A stretch of DNA of 64,000 nt from Bog-473 sp963730785 (GCA_963730785.1 CAVSTF010000001.1:62001-126000), one strand, 5' to 3'; counted from the stretch's first letter, positions 43,097 to 53,646 are shown. Notes: generated by a model from the sequence alone, not told the origin. Numbers and translations are program-made.

Positions 43097-44006
43097 GTGA
43101 CCCTCACCCCAGCCGACGCCGTGGACATCATCCAGCTCTGGCCCGATGGCCCCCCGACTCGGATCGAAGGGGTCCCGCCAGAGGTGGAGTTCCCGGTCCC
43201 CTATGGCATCGCAGAGAACACGACCTTCCTGCGCAACATCTCCGATCCGACCTTGACCGTCTTCGCGCCCCAGGGCTCGAGCAACGGACTGGGCATCATC
43301 GTGGTCCCGGGCGGCGGGTGGACCATCAACGCCTGGACCCACGAGGGACTCGACGTGGCTGACTGGCTGACCTCGCTGGGCTACACCGCCTTCCTCCTGA
43401 AGTATCGGGTGCAAGCATCCGACGCTGACCAGGAAACCTTCATGGCCCAGCAGGCGGCGCTCGATGCCGGCTTGGCTGCCGGGTTTGGGCGCTGGTTTTC
43501 GGCCCAGTGCGATCAGTGATCTCATCCCGAGCGCCGGCGAAGTGATCTCGGCCGACAAGTACATCGAAGCCCGGGAGGCCTGCGCCGACGACGGCCGGAG
43601 GGCGATTCAGATTGTGCGTGAGCAGGCCGAGCGGTTCGGCGTCAAGGCGGCCAAGGTCGGCATGATCGGATTCTCGGCCGGGGCGTTCCTCATCGTTGAT
43701 GTCGCCCTCGACCCCCGGGCCGAGCAAGTGGCCTTCATCGCTCCCATTTATGGCGGTGAGACTCGGGGCGCACCGGTACCGGCGGACGCCCCACCACTCT
43801 TCGCGGCGGCCGCCCAAGATGACATCTTGATCAAGATCGTCGAAGGCGTGCATGCCGACTGGACGGCCGCCGGCCGATCGTCAGAACTCCACGTGTTCGC
43901 CCGGGGGGCGCACGGCTTCGGCATGGTCAAGCAGGGAATGCCGTCGGACCACTGGACTGAATTGTTCAGCGCTTGGCTGGACGATCTGAACCTCACGGGC
44001 AGCTAA
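43097..44006 (+). CDS. Alpha/beta-hydrolase (esterase or dienelactone-hydrolase-like)
   Basis: About 302 residues, with one frameshift near 43,485. IIVVPGGGWTINAWTHEG holds the oxyanion GGG-W motif, IGFSAGAFL is the nucleophile elbow (Ser), AAQDDIL the Asp region, and RGAHGFGM the His. The layout fits BD-FAE/esterase-lipase members. The GTG at 43097 gives the N-terminus TLTPADAVDIIQLWPDG. An ATG at 42998 is possible, but would leave only 18 bases to the divergent regulator. Confidence 0.8.
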
Positions 44007-44091
44007 CTCGAATTCCAATCTGCTCCGGCACTCAGGTGTCGTTCAGTCCTAACCCAGGTCTCACCGCGGTTGGCCCCCTACGGTTCCCCGC

Positions 44092-44712
44092 ATGAACCGC
44101 ACCGGCCAGAGGGTCTCGAGTTTCGGATTTGCGACAGCAATCGGTCTCGGGACTCTTGTCCTCTTGGGATCCGCGGCCGGCGCCAGCACTGGTGTGGTGC
44201 CAAAGTCCACGGTCCAAACTCAGTCGGCCAAAATTCTGGCATCGGAAACTGGTCAGAAACTGCCGAAGGTCATCTGCAAGACCGGGCTCAAGGCCAAGAT
44301 CGGCGCCTCAATCCACTGCAAGGTCATCCCGAAGGGATCCAAGCTCGTCTACCCGGCGGTGATCACGGTCAATCGAATCAAGGGAACGACCGCCTACTTC
44401 CACGTCCAGTTGGGACAAGCCGCCGGACAGGCCAACAAGGCCAAGTTCTGTGCCGCCAACGCCACGATCAATACCGCCTTGTCGGCGGCGGCCACCCCGC
44501 AAGCATTCGTGACCGCCCTCGAGGCCCAACAACCGACGATCGCCATATTCCAGGGAACGGCGCCATCGGCCATTGTCCAAAAAGCGGGAGTCATGGTGCA
44601 GGCGGCCCGGCAGGCCATCAGTACCGGTGACCCCAGCGCCTTCAACGGCAAAACAGTCGATCAGGCCGCGGCCGCTATCGACTCGTTCTGCGGCCAGACC
44701 GCCGGCGGCTGA
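44092..44712 (+). CDS. Secreted DUF4333-like protein
   Basis: 206 residues, intact. A signal peptide (FATAIGLGTLVLLGSAAGA) is followed by a domain with a Cys pair (KVICKTGLKAKIGASIHCKV) that matches the DUF4333 pattern of actinobacterial exported proteins. The remaining helical part (LSAAATPQAFVTALEAQQ) ends in a Cys (DSFCGQTAGG). Function unknown. Confidence 0.75.
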   Translation: MNRTGQRVSSFGFATAIGLGTLVLLGSAAGASTGVVPKSTVQTQSAKILASETGQKLPKVICKTGLKAKIGASIHCKVIPKGSKLVYPAVITVNRIKGTTAYFHVQLGQAAGQANKAKFCAANATINTALSAAATPQAFVTALEAQQPTIAIFQGTAPSAIVQKAGVMVQAARQAISTGDPSAFNGKTVDQAAAAIDSFCGQTAGG

Positions 44713-44989
44713 GGACTGGTAGCTCTCGCTGGACTGAAGTTGGGCTGAGGCCGCGGCGCCCGCACCGGCAGATCCGTCTAGCTTCGCCGGGATGGCGGAA
44801 CTTTGAAGGAGTCACCGAGCTCTTCCAGGCCTACGGCGAGGCCGACCCGACCAACTCCGAGTTGCGGTGACACGTGGCCGGTGAACGGGTGGTCGATGTC
44901 GCGTCAGGTAGGAATGGAGGAACAGAATCCGACGGCGACTCCAACGGCGATAACTTAGACCGAGAATGTATCCAGCAGCAAGGGAGCCT

Positions 44990-45720
44990 CGGCCATCGTC
45001 AGTCGCCCTGGTCGAAAGAGTCGCGAGCAGCACATGCGCACCTCGCATCGCGACGGCAGCACAGCCAATGAATCGTCGTATCAAAACCTGAATTCACCCG
45101 TCCGGCAAGGATGCAGACAAGTCGGCAACGGCACCGACGGCAGCGCCGGATGGGACCTATCAGGCCGGCGCACGGGGTGACGGCCACCATGCCGGCGACC
45201 GCACCCGAAGCCGCGCCCAAGGTGGTCGGGATTCCCCTGGAGATGGCGAACCAGCCGGAGCATGCCGGCGGCGGCGGCCAGCTGCGTTTTGAGAAGCCCT
45301 GTAGGGCAGGTCATTCGCTACAAGAGCAGCCCGCATGAGCCCAAACCATCGGGACCACAGGATGACGACACCGGCTCACGGGACCGGCGTATCGGCGACG
45401 CCTTCGCTGGGCCAGCCGCTTCGCTTTCGGAGGACGTCACCGCGCGCGCCGAAAAACCGGTATTGATCTCACGACCGTGCCGCCGGCGAAGTCCAGAATC
45501 CGACGGTGGGCCAGCCATCGGTCGGGTCAAGGCCCAGTGGGCGAGCGGGACGTAGGATGAAGTGACGGCCACCTGGAAACGTCAAATGCGCTGAAAGGGG
45601 ATCCGGTCGCTGTTCCGCCGCTCGTATGCGGCCGCGATGACAGCGAACATCATCGGGAAAACCATGATCGCCGTGGGGCCGCCGGCGGCCGGAAAAGCCC
45701 GGCAAGTGGTCATGTGGGCC
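44990..45720 (-). pseudogene. Decayed second ammonium transporter (amtB-like) gene
   Basis: Fragments in several minus-strand frames follow AmtB order: FPMMFAVIAAAY, YVPLAHW, INTGFSA, RWFGLMRAALVAND (in place of WFGFNAGSALAAN), QLAAAAGML, TLGAASGAVAGMVAVTP, then YDDSLAV. Stops and frame changes separate nearly every piece, and the residues themselves have diverged at positions that are normally invariant. This is real decay rather than only sequencing indels. The intact amtB is at 20935-22522. Nothing else recognisable lies between 44,713 and 46,062. Confidence 0.65.
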
Positions 45721-46062
45721 AATCGGCCACGCTCTACGCATCGGTGAATCACGAGATCGGTGGACAGCCACGCCTGTTGAGCGACGACACGATGGCCCAG
45801 ATGTCGCAGAGCCAGGTTTCCGGATTGGAAATGGGCACCGGCCTCCCGGTCCGATTCGGTGTCGATGTTCCAGGTCCCATGCCCGGGCCGCTGGCCCTTT
45901 GGTCGCCAACGGCTTCGGCCACGACGGTGCCGGCGGCTCATTGGCGTTCTGTGACCCGGGTCCGGATGTCGCCTTCGGCTACACCGTCCAACGGCTCCCA
46001 CTGCCGGGTGGCCTGGACCAGCGTGCGGTTGAACTCGCCCGAGTCGTTCGGAAGTGCCTCCG

Positions 46063-46398
46063 CTAAGCCGGACGAAAGCGCAGTGCTGACCAGACGTCAT
46101 CGATGGCGACTTGCCGGACCGGCTGAATATCGCTCTCGGACAGCAGGGCGGCCAGGGAGTCACGATTGAGGTCGGTGCCGAGCTGACCAGCCTTCGGATA
46201 GGAGACCCAGGTCAATCGATCGGCCTGCGCTGACTTGGCAATCTGGTTGCGCTGCTTCTCCAGGGCAACCCGGTCAGTCACGAAGACGATCAGTCCTATT
46301 TCCTCCCCCTCACCGAAGGCGGACGCAACCGCAGGAGGGGCCAGCACAGTGGCCAGCGTCTGACCGGACTTGAGCTGGAGCTTGGCGGGCAGGTCCAT
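46063..46398 (-). CDS. DUF3052-like protein
   Basis: 111 residues, intact. AKLQLKSGQTLATVLAPP, VFVTDRVALEKQ, LTWVSYPKAGQLGTDLNRD and DDVWSALRF follow the DUF3052 pattern of small cytosolic proteins of unknown function. Confidence 0.7.
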   Translation of the reverse strand: MDLPAKLQLKSGQTLATVLAPPAVASAFGEGEEIGLIVFVTDRVALEKQRNQIAKSAQADRLTWVSYPKAGQLGTDLNRDSLAALLSESDIQPVRQVAIDDVWSALRFRPA

Positions 46399-46512
46399 AA
46401 CTTCAGTATTTCACCCACCTCACACCCCGATTGCGAGGGATGTGGGAATACGGCCGCGTCTCAACACGTAGCCTGACCCTGATCATCGTGTCGTCGACCA
46501 AAGGTATTCCCC

Positions 46513-47523
46513 ATGCGTGACTTTCTCTGCCCCTCCTGCGGACAGAGGCTTGCCTTCGAGAACTCCGAATGTCTGGCCTGCCACGCCCACATCGGGTTCG
46601 ACATTGAGAGCCTTGGCCTTTCAGGTCGATCGATCATCGATGACGACCACTGCGGATCAGCTGTTCACGATGTGCCAACGCCAGCGTCGCCAACTGCAAC
46701 TGGTTGGTGTCCCGGCGGGGACGGTGACGCATTGTGCCGTCATGCCAGCTGACCCGCACCCGCCCCGGCTAGCGACGATCCGATCGGCATCCCGGAGTTC
46801 GCCGAGGCCGAGGTGGCGAAACGGCGGCTGGTGGTCGAACTGGTCGAACTGAACCTGCCGATTATCGACCGGCACAAGGATCCGGAACAACGGACTTTGC
46901 TTCGACCTCCTCTCCAGCTGCCCGCGATCCGGTCATGACCGGTCATGCCAATGGTGTCATCACGCTGGATCTGGCTGAAAGCGATGACGTCCACCGGGAA
47001 CGGTTCGGACGTCAATGGACGAGCCCTATCGGACGCTCCTCGGGCACTTCCGTCACGAGATCGGCCACTACTACTTCGGAGTATTGATCGCCGGCACCAA
47101 TCACATGGAGGAGTTCATCGAGTTGTTCGGCGATCCCGAACTTGACTATCAGGCGGCACTCGAGCAGCACTACGCCGATGGTCGCCCCGAGCGGTTGGCA
47201 GGACGAGCTTCATCTCCTCCTACGCCACCATGCACCCCGCTGAAGACTGGGCGGAGACCTTCGCCCACTATCTCCACATCCGCGACACCATCGACACCGC
47301 TGCCGCTTTCGGCTTCGCACCTTCTGGCGCAACGCTGGATCGACCGATACCCGGGCTCATCGGATTCGATCACCTCATTGAGATCTGGCTACCGCTCACC
47401 TGGGCCATGAACATGATCAACCGATCCATGGGTCGACCCGACCTGTATCCCTTCGTGCTGCCGCAGTCGGTGTTGGACAAGATGAAGCTGGTCCACAAAG
47501 TGGTCGTCGGCGACAGCATGTAG
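46513..47523 (+). CDS. Zinc-ribbon plus zinc-metallopeptidase-like protein (COG4307 type)
   Basis: About 336 residues over several frames (shifts near 46,620, 46,700, 46,790, 46,880, 46,930 and 47,205). An N-terminal zinc ribbon (FLCPSCGQRLAFENSECLAC) is followed by the peptidase-like core (YRTLLGHFRHEIGHYYFGVL, with HExxH) and the family tail (HPAEDWAETFAHYLHI). These match the conserved uncharacterised COG4307 proteins end to end. The substrate is unknown. It ends three bases before the convergent dioxygenase stop. Confidence 0.78.
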
Positions 47524-47526
47524 TGG

Positions 47527-48479
47527 CTAGCCCTCGACGAAGGTCGGCCGTGGTCCAATGATCGGATGCCCGTTCCATCGTTCGCTTGTGAGGCCAGTAG
47601 TCGCTTGATGCGTAGTGCTGAACGGCCCGGTTGTCCCAGAAGGCGACGGCGTCCTTGGTCCAGGTGAATCGGCACTGATGTTCGGGTGAATCAGCCTGGC
47701 GACACAAGTCGATCGAGGAAGGCTGTCGGCTGGCATCCGCATCGAGCCCTTCAATGTGACTGACGAATGGTCGATTGACATAGAGGTGGCGCTTCCCGGT
47801 ACCCGGGTGGGTGCAGACAACCGGATGGCGCACCGTCGGATATTTCTCCTGGGCGGCTCGGCGCTCCTCCGCTGACATGCCGTGACCGAAGGTCTGGGTG
47901 AAGTCGTGGATGGCGTAGAGACCTTCGAGTGACTGCTTGGTCGCATCGTCCAAGCGCGTCATAGGCGGCATGCATGTCGGAGAACAGCGTGTCGCCCCCC
48001 TGATCGGGCACGGCCAACGCGTGCAGCACCGCACCCATGGATGGACACTCCCGCCAGGTGACGTCGTGATGCCATGAGTTCTCGTAGCCACTCACCTCGG
48101 CCGTCTTCTCGAAACGGACCAGTTCGGCTTCTCCCGTGTTCGAGGGGAGGAAGGGATGGATCTCCAGCTCACCGAATCGGCGAGCAAAGGCCACGTGTTG
48201 TTGAGGATTCATGGGTTGGTCACGAAAGAAGATGACCTTGTAGTCGTAGAGGGCCTGGCGAATTTCGGCGATGACCTCGTCCGGCAGGTCGGTCGTGAGA
48301 TCGACCCCCGAGAGCTCGGCCCCCACCGTCGATCCCAACTGGCGAGCCTCGAACGCCTGCCAACGTAGGCCGGCCAACCGGTCACGCTCCTCAGCCACAT
48401 GGGTGAAGGGTCCAACCAGAATCTCATAGCCCGGTAGGCGAAATGAACTTGGCTTCACCGAGGACGATGTCGTGGTCAT
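47527..48479 (-). CDS. TauD/TfdA-family Fe(II)/2-oxoglutarate dioxygenase
   Basis: About 317 residues, with frameshifts near 47,960 and 47,570. The iron ligands are His137-x-Asp139 (SWHHDVTW) and the late His in AVQHYASSDYWPHKR. VIFFRDQPMNPQQHVAFARR and RHLYVNRPFVSHI also fit. The family oxidises taurine, alkyl sulfates or related compounds, releasing sulfite or an aldehyde. The substrate cannot be read from the sequence. The ATG at 48479 is chosen because it begins MTTTSSSVKPSSF next to the conserved part; the ribosome site is poor. Confidence 0.85.
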
Positions 48480-48616
48480 GGATTCATCTTTGCAGTCTTC
48501 GTGCGGATCGGCCTCAACCATCAACAACGTTGCGTCCGGAGATGGCATCGCGACCGAGATGTGCAATCAGTTCAGAAAATCGCAAGATTCCTCTATTCAA
48601 ATCGAACCTCGCTTGT

Positions 48617-48622
48617 TACACT
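48617..48622 (+). promoter_or_regulatory. Possible -10 box of the leader-peptide transcript
   Basis: TACACT preceded by TTGT, as in the dnaK promoter, lies about 40 bases before a small leader frame. The -35 is unclear. Confidence 0.3.
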
Positions 48623-48663
48623 CCTCTTCTCGAATCGTCGAGCTTTCACGGAAGGAGGTGCCG

Positions 48664-48735
48664 GTGTTGATTCAGATTTTGCTAACTGCTGCGGCGCCGA
48701 CGCCGTGCCAGCGTCCGATTCGAATGTCCTCGTAA
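48664..48735 (+). CDS. Possible 23-residue leader peptide
   Basis: A GTG follows an almost perfect ribosome site (AAGGAGGTG, 5 bases upstream) and opens a 23-codon frame (MLIQILLTAAAPTPCQRP, then IRMSS). Its stop codon TAA lies in the loop region of a stem-loop (48724-48743). The strength of the ribosome site for such a short frame suggests a leader peptide or a very small protein rather than chance. Confidence 0.5.
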   Translation: MLIQILLTAAAPTPCQRPIRMSS

Positions 48736-48767
48736 GAGGACGTTCTTCTGACGGCACGGCCGTCGGC
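48696..48767 (+). promoter_or_regulatory. Attenuator-like RNA structure overlapping the leader frame
   Basis: Bases 48696-48709 (inside the leader frame) are complementary to 48753-48767 with one bulged base, enclosing the stem-loop 48724-48743. The right arm can instead form a local hairpin (ACGGC/GCCGT, 48751-48763). Ribosome position on the leader could choose between the folds. Confidence 0.45.
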
Positions 48768-48897
48768 TCGTAGTCCCCACTGACGAACCTTCTCGTCCAT
48801 TCACTTCAAATTCATCACGCCCGTTTTCGGCATCTCGCTGTCACACCCTCGCGGCAGTCTGATGGTCGAAACGCGCCCATTCGGAAGAGGAACCACC

Positions 48898-49113
48898 ATG
48901 CATCCCACTATTCAAAAGGCCCTGATCGAGGATCGATATACCGAACTTCGGCGAGTGGCCCAACAGACAGCTCGCCGAAGTGAAACGTCATCGCGCCACC
49001 TGGCCGCGGTGGGCCGCACACGTACGGCTGTTGGAGCTGTCTTCATTGCCATTGGCACGCGGCTGGCCAGCCCGCGACCTGAGGCAACTCAACTTTCCCG
49101 TCACAACGCGTGA
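48898..49113 (+). CDS. Small basic actinobacterial protein
   Basis: The start MHPTIQKALIEDRYTELRRV follows GAGGA. The rest is Arg/Ala-rich. A frame change near 48,985 probably occurs (QQLAEVKRHRATWPRWAAHV in the alternative frame), so the end is uncertain and the length is about 70 residues. Short proteins beginning like this are widespread in Actinobacteria without known function. The leader structure just upstream may control it. Confidence 0.5.
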   Translation: MHPTIQKALIEDRYTELRRVAQQTARRSETSSRHLAAVGRTRTAVGAVFIAIGTRLASPRPEATQLSRHNA

Positions 49114-49157
49114 TGAGGAATGCTGCGCCAGGCGACCACCCGGAGGCAGCGACCGTT

Positions 49158-50039
49158 CTATTCGGCGGTCGTTGCCTTCGGCGGTGGCCACCCATTCAAT
49201 AAGCCGAGTTCCCGACACAACGTTCGGGACGAGACCATTTGGCCGGCGTATCGCTCGGCATCTGCGTCCGCGGCCAACCATCCCGCCACTTCGCCGGCTA
49301 CTTCGGGCGGCGCCGGAGCGTGTCCCGCCCCGATCAGCACCTGGTCCATTCCCGAGGCACGCATCGATTCGGTCAGCGTCAGACCCGGGGCAATGCTGAA
49401 AGCCCACACTCCCTTGGCAAAGAACTCGACGTGGCACATGTCGGTGACTCGGTGAAACGCCGCTTTGGCGGCGGCGTAGGCCACTCCCCAACCTCCAGAA
49501 CCGGCTGGCGCCGGTGGGGTGGTGAAGGCGGCCTCCGAAAGCATGTTCACTATCCGCCCGTTCCCTCGCTCGAGCATTTGCGGAAGCAGGAGCTGAATCA
49601 GCAGCAGCGGATGGAGATAGTCCCCAATGAGGCAGTTCTCGGCCAGCTCAATGGGGAGGTCCAAAATCTGATCCATCGTTCCCGGACCCTGATAGATGGC
49701 GTTGTTGAACAGCACATCGACCCGACCCCAGGTGCCCAGTGTCTCCTCGGCCACCCGGTAGATGGACGCCCGATCCATCAGATCCATCTGGATGATGAGA
49801 CAGCGGCGTCCCAGAGCTCGACTTCCTCCGCCGTCGCCTCCAGGCTTCCGGCGATCGCAGTTGCTTCATCTGGCGCTTTGATGCTGGATGGGCGAGCCCG
49901 CCCTTCGCCCTCTCGCAGCGTGCGAGCCGTAATGACCACATCAAAGCCTCGACGGGCCATGGCCAGCGCACCGCGCTTTGCCGATGCCTCGGCTGGCGCC
50001 AGTCACCAGAGCTACTGGTGTCTCCTTTTCAGCGGCCAT
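49158..50039 (-). CDS. Short-chain dehydrogenase/reductase (SDR)
   Basis: About 293 residues over frames that shift near 49,980 and 49,800. The Rossmann glycine motif is VALVTGASRGIGK, and NNAIYQGPGTMDQI follows. The catalytic Tyr-x3-Lys lies in GVAYAAAKAAFH. VWAFSIAPGLTLTESM is the post-catalytic loop. The cofactor and substrate are not evident. It follows the next SDR by 7 bases in the same direction, so the pair is an operon, possibly for lipid or steroid-like substrates (inference from neighbours). Confidence 0.82.
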
Positions 50040-50046
50040 GTCGCAC

Positions 50047-50814
50047 CTACATCATCCCGGCGATCTGGTGACCGCCATCGACGTGGATGATCTGTCCATT
50101 GATGTAGGACGCCGCATCACTGGCCAAGAACACCACCACATTGGCGATGTCGTCGGGAGTGCCCAGCCGTCCGAGCGGATTCGATGAGGCCAGTCGATCC
50201 TTGATGTCCGGCGGCACTTGGGTCGTCGCCGTCTCGGTAGTGATGAATCCCGGAGCGATGGCGTTGGTCCGGATGCCGTCCCGCCCGTAGCGAGAGGCCA
50301 AGTGCCGGGTGAGCTGATTGATGGCCGCCTTCGAGACGCCGTAGGCCACGCGGGTCGATCCACCGATGTCGGCGGAACCGGACGAAATGTTGATGATCGA
50401 TCCCCCTCCCCGCTTGATCATTTCCGGGATGGCCTGTCGGGCCAAGAGCAGTGCGCCTCGGGTGTTCGTCTCCAAGACTCGATCCCACACGTCGAGATCA
50501 ACGCTGCCGGCGTCGGTATCGAGTCGAGGGTGCGACCACGCGGCATTGTGATCGAGCACATCGACCCCGCCGAAGGCCTTGACTGCGGGGCAACGAAGGT
50601 GGCGATTGACTTTTGGTCGCGAACGTCGCAGTGGGCGGCCAGGGCACTGCCGCCCGATGGCCTTGATGTGCTGGGCCACGTCCTCGGCTCCGTCGATGGC
50701 CACATCACCGATCAGTACGTGGGCGCCAGCAGCAGCCAGCTTGAGGGCGGTCGCTCTCCCGATATCCGATGCCCCTCCGCTGAGGAGCACCACCTTGTCG
50801 TCGAGCTGTCCCAC
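50047..50814 (-). CDS. Short-chain dehydrogenase/reductase (SDR)
   Basis: 255 residues. VVLLSGGASDIGRATAL is the cofactor-binding motif, SIINISSGSADIGG carries the catalytic Ser, and VAYGVSKAAINQL the Tyr and Lys. The end is IIHVDGGHQIAGMM. Residues between about 55 and 85 read as unrelated sequence, while another frame there gives SALAAHCDVRDQKSIATF. Two compensating indels near 50,650 and 50,590 explain this. The start is GTG at 50814. Confidence 0.85.
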   Translation of the reverse strand: MGQLDDKVVLLSGGASDIGRATALKLAAAGAHVLIGDVAIDGAEDVAQHIKAIGRQCPGRPLRRSRPKVNRHLRCPAVKAFGGVDVLDHNAAWSHPRLDTDAGSVDLDVWDRVLETNTRGALLLARQAIPEMIKRGGGSIINISSGSADIGGSTRVAYGVSKAAINQLTRHLASRYGRDGIRTNAIAPGFITTETATTQVPPDIKDRLASSNPLGRLGTPDDIANVVVFLASDAASYINGQIIHVDGGHQIAGMM

Positions 50815-50990
50815 TGCCCCCCAAGTACTGCGTCATCGGCTGGAACAGCCGTTGCGGCTGCTCCAGTGATCCATGCTGTCAGTCTCCGGATGCTGTGCTC
50901 CAGTCGATTTTTCAGGCGTGAGGACCAGGAAGAACGAGGCATTCGCAGGTGAATGGTGCGTGATACGTTCCTCCAACGGGTAAACAGGGG

Positions 50991-52006
50991 GTGATGAGAA
51001 TGACGCGTGGGGGATTCGGGGACAACAACGTCCTCGGGTCGGCTTGGTGTTGGGAGCCGGCGGTGTGGTGGGTCAGGCCTACCAGGCCGGGGTGCTGGCC
51101 GCCCTTGAGCGCGAAGCGAAATGGGATCCCCGCGACGCTGAGATCATTGTCGGCACTTCTGCCGGTTCGGTCACCGGTGCCGCACTGCGGGTTGGCGTCC
51201 CTGCCTCTGATTTGGCCGCATCGGCCACTGGTGCACCCCTGTCACGCCGCGGTGGTGCGCTCCTGCAGCGCATCCTCCCGGACGATGGTCCACTGCCCGT
51301 TCCGACCGTGCGGTCCCTCCTGCGCCTGTGGAGTCCGCCGTCACCGGCTCTCCTGAATCGAGTGGCCCACCGCCCACTGGCGTTTCGAGCCGACGTGGCC
51401 GCCGTCACCATGATTCCCCGGGGTCAGGTCGACATCACCGACCGGGCCCGAGCGCTCGATGAGTTGATGGGCGACAAGTGGCCCGATGGTCTTCGTATCT
51501 GTGCCGTGCGTCGAAACGACGGTGCCCGGGTCGTTTTCGGCCGGGAAGATGCCCCCAAGGCCCGCCTGGCCCAAGCAGTGTTGTCCTCTTGCGCCATTCC
51601 CGGGTACTTCAAGCCCGTCACCATCAATGGCACCGAATACGTCGATGGCGGCGTGCATTCGGTCACCAACGCCGATGTGCTGCGCACCGAAGGGCTCGAC
51701 ACGGTGGTCATCGTCTCCTCCATGTCCGCTTCACACGGCAACGCCTATGGCGCCGACGGCTTCATCCGGCGATCGGTGCACCGCCGCATGGAACGCGAGA
51801 TCGTCCGTCTGGAAGAAGCGGGCGTGGCGGTCATCCGACTCGAGCCGGGCGGCGAAGCCCGACATGCCATGGGATTGCGGGCCATGGCCGAGGATCGTGG
51901 GCCCCGAGTCGTGGAAGCCGCCTACGAGGAGACGAGGCGCCGCATTATCTCGACCCCGTTCTTCGCCAGTCTGGCCACCCACGTCGGAGTCTCAGCCGCC
52001 GTCTGA
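50991..52006 (+). CDS. Patatin-like phospholipase
   Basis: About 338 residues. The oxyanion loop LGAGGVVGQAYQAGVLAAL, nucleophile GTSAGS and the Asp of the dyad in EYVDGGVHSVTNADVL define a patatin fold that hydrolyses acyl ester bonds. A frameshift near 51,042 separates the first 15 residues (MTRGGFGDNNVLG) from the rest. It lies directly upstream of WS/DGAT, suggesting a role in lipid storage turnover. Confidence 0.88.
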
Positions 52007-52102
52007 ACAGCCCCTGCGGGGGTCGGACCAGGAGAAATGTTGGCCGATTGGTAGTACGTTCGGCCTTTGTGGCACCTGAGGTGCCCGGCGGAAGGGGGAC
52101 CA

Positions 52103-53504
52103 GTGAGTACCGATCGGCTTAGCCCGCTGGACGCATCGTTCCTACACATCGAAGACGATGTGAGCCACATGCACATCGCCTCGGTGGCGATCTTCGAAGG
52201 ACCGCAGCCCGCGTTCCAAGAGATCGTGGCCATGGTCGACGCCAAGCTCGGCTTGGTGCCCCGCTACCGGCAAGTGGTCAAGTTCGTGCCGTTGGAACTG
52301 GGCCGACCGGTGTGGGTGGACGATCCGCATTTCAACATTGAGTACCACCTGCGCCACACCGCCCTGCCGACGCCGGGGGGCGAGGTCGAACTCCGCAAAC
52401 TGGTCGGGCGGGTGATGTCACAACAGCTGGACCGGTCCAAGTCCTTGTGGGAGATCTGGGTCGTCGAAGGGCTCGAGGACGGCCAGTGGGCCATGTTGTC
52501 CAAGACCCACCACGCCATGGTGGACGGGGTGGCCGGCACCGATCTCCTGGCCGTCATCATGGACCTCAGTCCAGAGGTCGACCCGCCCCGAGGTCGCCCC
52601 GTGGCACCCACAACCAAGCCCCAGCGGCACCCAGTTAGCCACCGACGCCCTGCTCAATGTGATCCGTTCGCCCTACGAGCAACTCCGGGCGGCTCGAGCC
52701 AGCACGCGGGTGCTGCGACAGGGTGCGGCCTACGCCAAGGACGTGGCCAGTGGTGTGGTCGCCATGGCCGGACTGGTGCGCGCCACCCCCGTATCGAGCT
52801 TGAACGGTCCCATCGGTCCCCATCGACGGTACGGCTGGGCTTCGACCTCGGTCAACGACATCAAGAAGGTGCGCAAGGGGTTGGGGGGCACCTTCAACGA
52901 TGTCGTCCTGGCCTCCATCACCAATGGCTTTCGCGAGCTACTGATCTCCCGAGGTGAAGATGTCGACCGGGTGGTACGGACCCTGGTGCCCGTGTCGGTC
53001 CGACCCCGTGACGCGCAGCGGCAAGGCCGTCGGGGATGGCACGTTCGAGAACAAGGTGTCAGCCATGTTCGCTGAACTGCCGGTCAACATCGACGATCCG
53101 GCCGAACGCCTCCATGCCATCACCCTGCAGATGGACGGGCTGAAGGACTCCAAGCAAGCATTGGCTGGAGAGGCCCTGACCTCCATGTCCGGATTCGCCC
53201 CACCGATGCTCCTGGCCATGGGCATGCGTCTGGCCACCAGAGCGGCCCAACGAAACGTCAACACGGTGACGACCAATGTGCCCGGACCGCAGTTCCCGCT
53301 CTACGCCGCCGGGCGCAAAGATGCTGAGGGCATTTCCCTACGTGCCCGCTGGGTGGGCAGATCCGCATCGGCATCGCCATCTTCTCCTACGACGGTGAAG
53401 TGAACTTCGGCATCACCGGCGACTACGACACGACGGAAGACATGGATGTGTTGACCGGTGCCATCGAGGATGGCATGAAGCAGATGGTCAAGCTCTGTAA
53501 GTAG
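52103..53504 (+). CDS. Wax ester synthase / diacylglycerol acyltransferase (WS/DGAT)
   Basis: About 466 residues. The active-site HHxxxDG reads THHAMVDGVAG (His136-His137, Asp141). The start DRLSPLDASFLHIED, SLWEIWVVEGLEDGQW and TVTTNVPGPQFPLY are strong family matches. It makes triacylglycerol or wax esters from acyl-CoA. Frames shift near 52,630, 53,000 and 53,330. The GTG at 52103 has GGAAGGGGG upstream. Such enzymes provide storage lipid in actinobacteria. Confidence 0.92.
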
Positions 53505-53511
53505 AAGACGG

Positions 53512-53534
53512 CGGTCGGTTGTGACAGCCGACCG
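53512..53534 (+). terminator. Stem-loop after WS/DGAT
   Basis: CGGTCGG (53512-53518) pairs with CCGACCG (53528-53534), beginning eight bases after the stop. It separates the acyltransferase from the riboswitch unit. Confidence 0.6.
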
Positions 53535-53535
53535 G

Positions 53536-53541
53536 TACAAT
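53536..53541 (+). promoter_or_regulatory. -10 box for the SAM-riboswitch unit
   Basis: TACAAT lies 10 bases before the riboswitch. No good -35 is visible at 17 bases upstream, where the WS/DGAT terminator stem begins. Confidence 0.45.
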
Positions 53542-53550
53542 CAAGGCGTA

Positions 53551-53636
53551 ACTCATTCAGAGGAGTCGAGGGTCCTGGCCCGTTGACGCTCCGGCAACCA
53601 CCTTCGGGAATGGTGCCAATGCCAGGTTCGATGAGG
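53551..53636 (+). ncRNA. SAM-I-clan riboswitch (SAM-I / SAM-I-IV variant type)
   Basis: The conserved core is plain: TTCAGAG, GGTCCTGGCCCGTTGACG, CTCCGGCAACC, a small hairpin (CC-TTCG-GG between ACCA and TGGT), then GGTGCCAATGCC. The closing stem P1 pairs CTCAT (53552-53556) with ATGAG (53631-53635). That second strand runs directly into the ribosome site (GAGGAGGA, 53633-53640) of the next gene, so SAM binding should block translation. Class assignment within the clan needs a covariance model. Confidence 0.87.
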
Positions 53637-53646
53637 AGGAAAAGCC

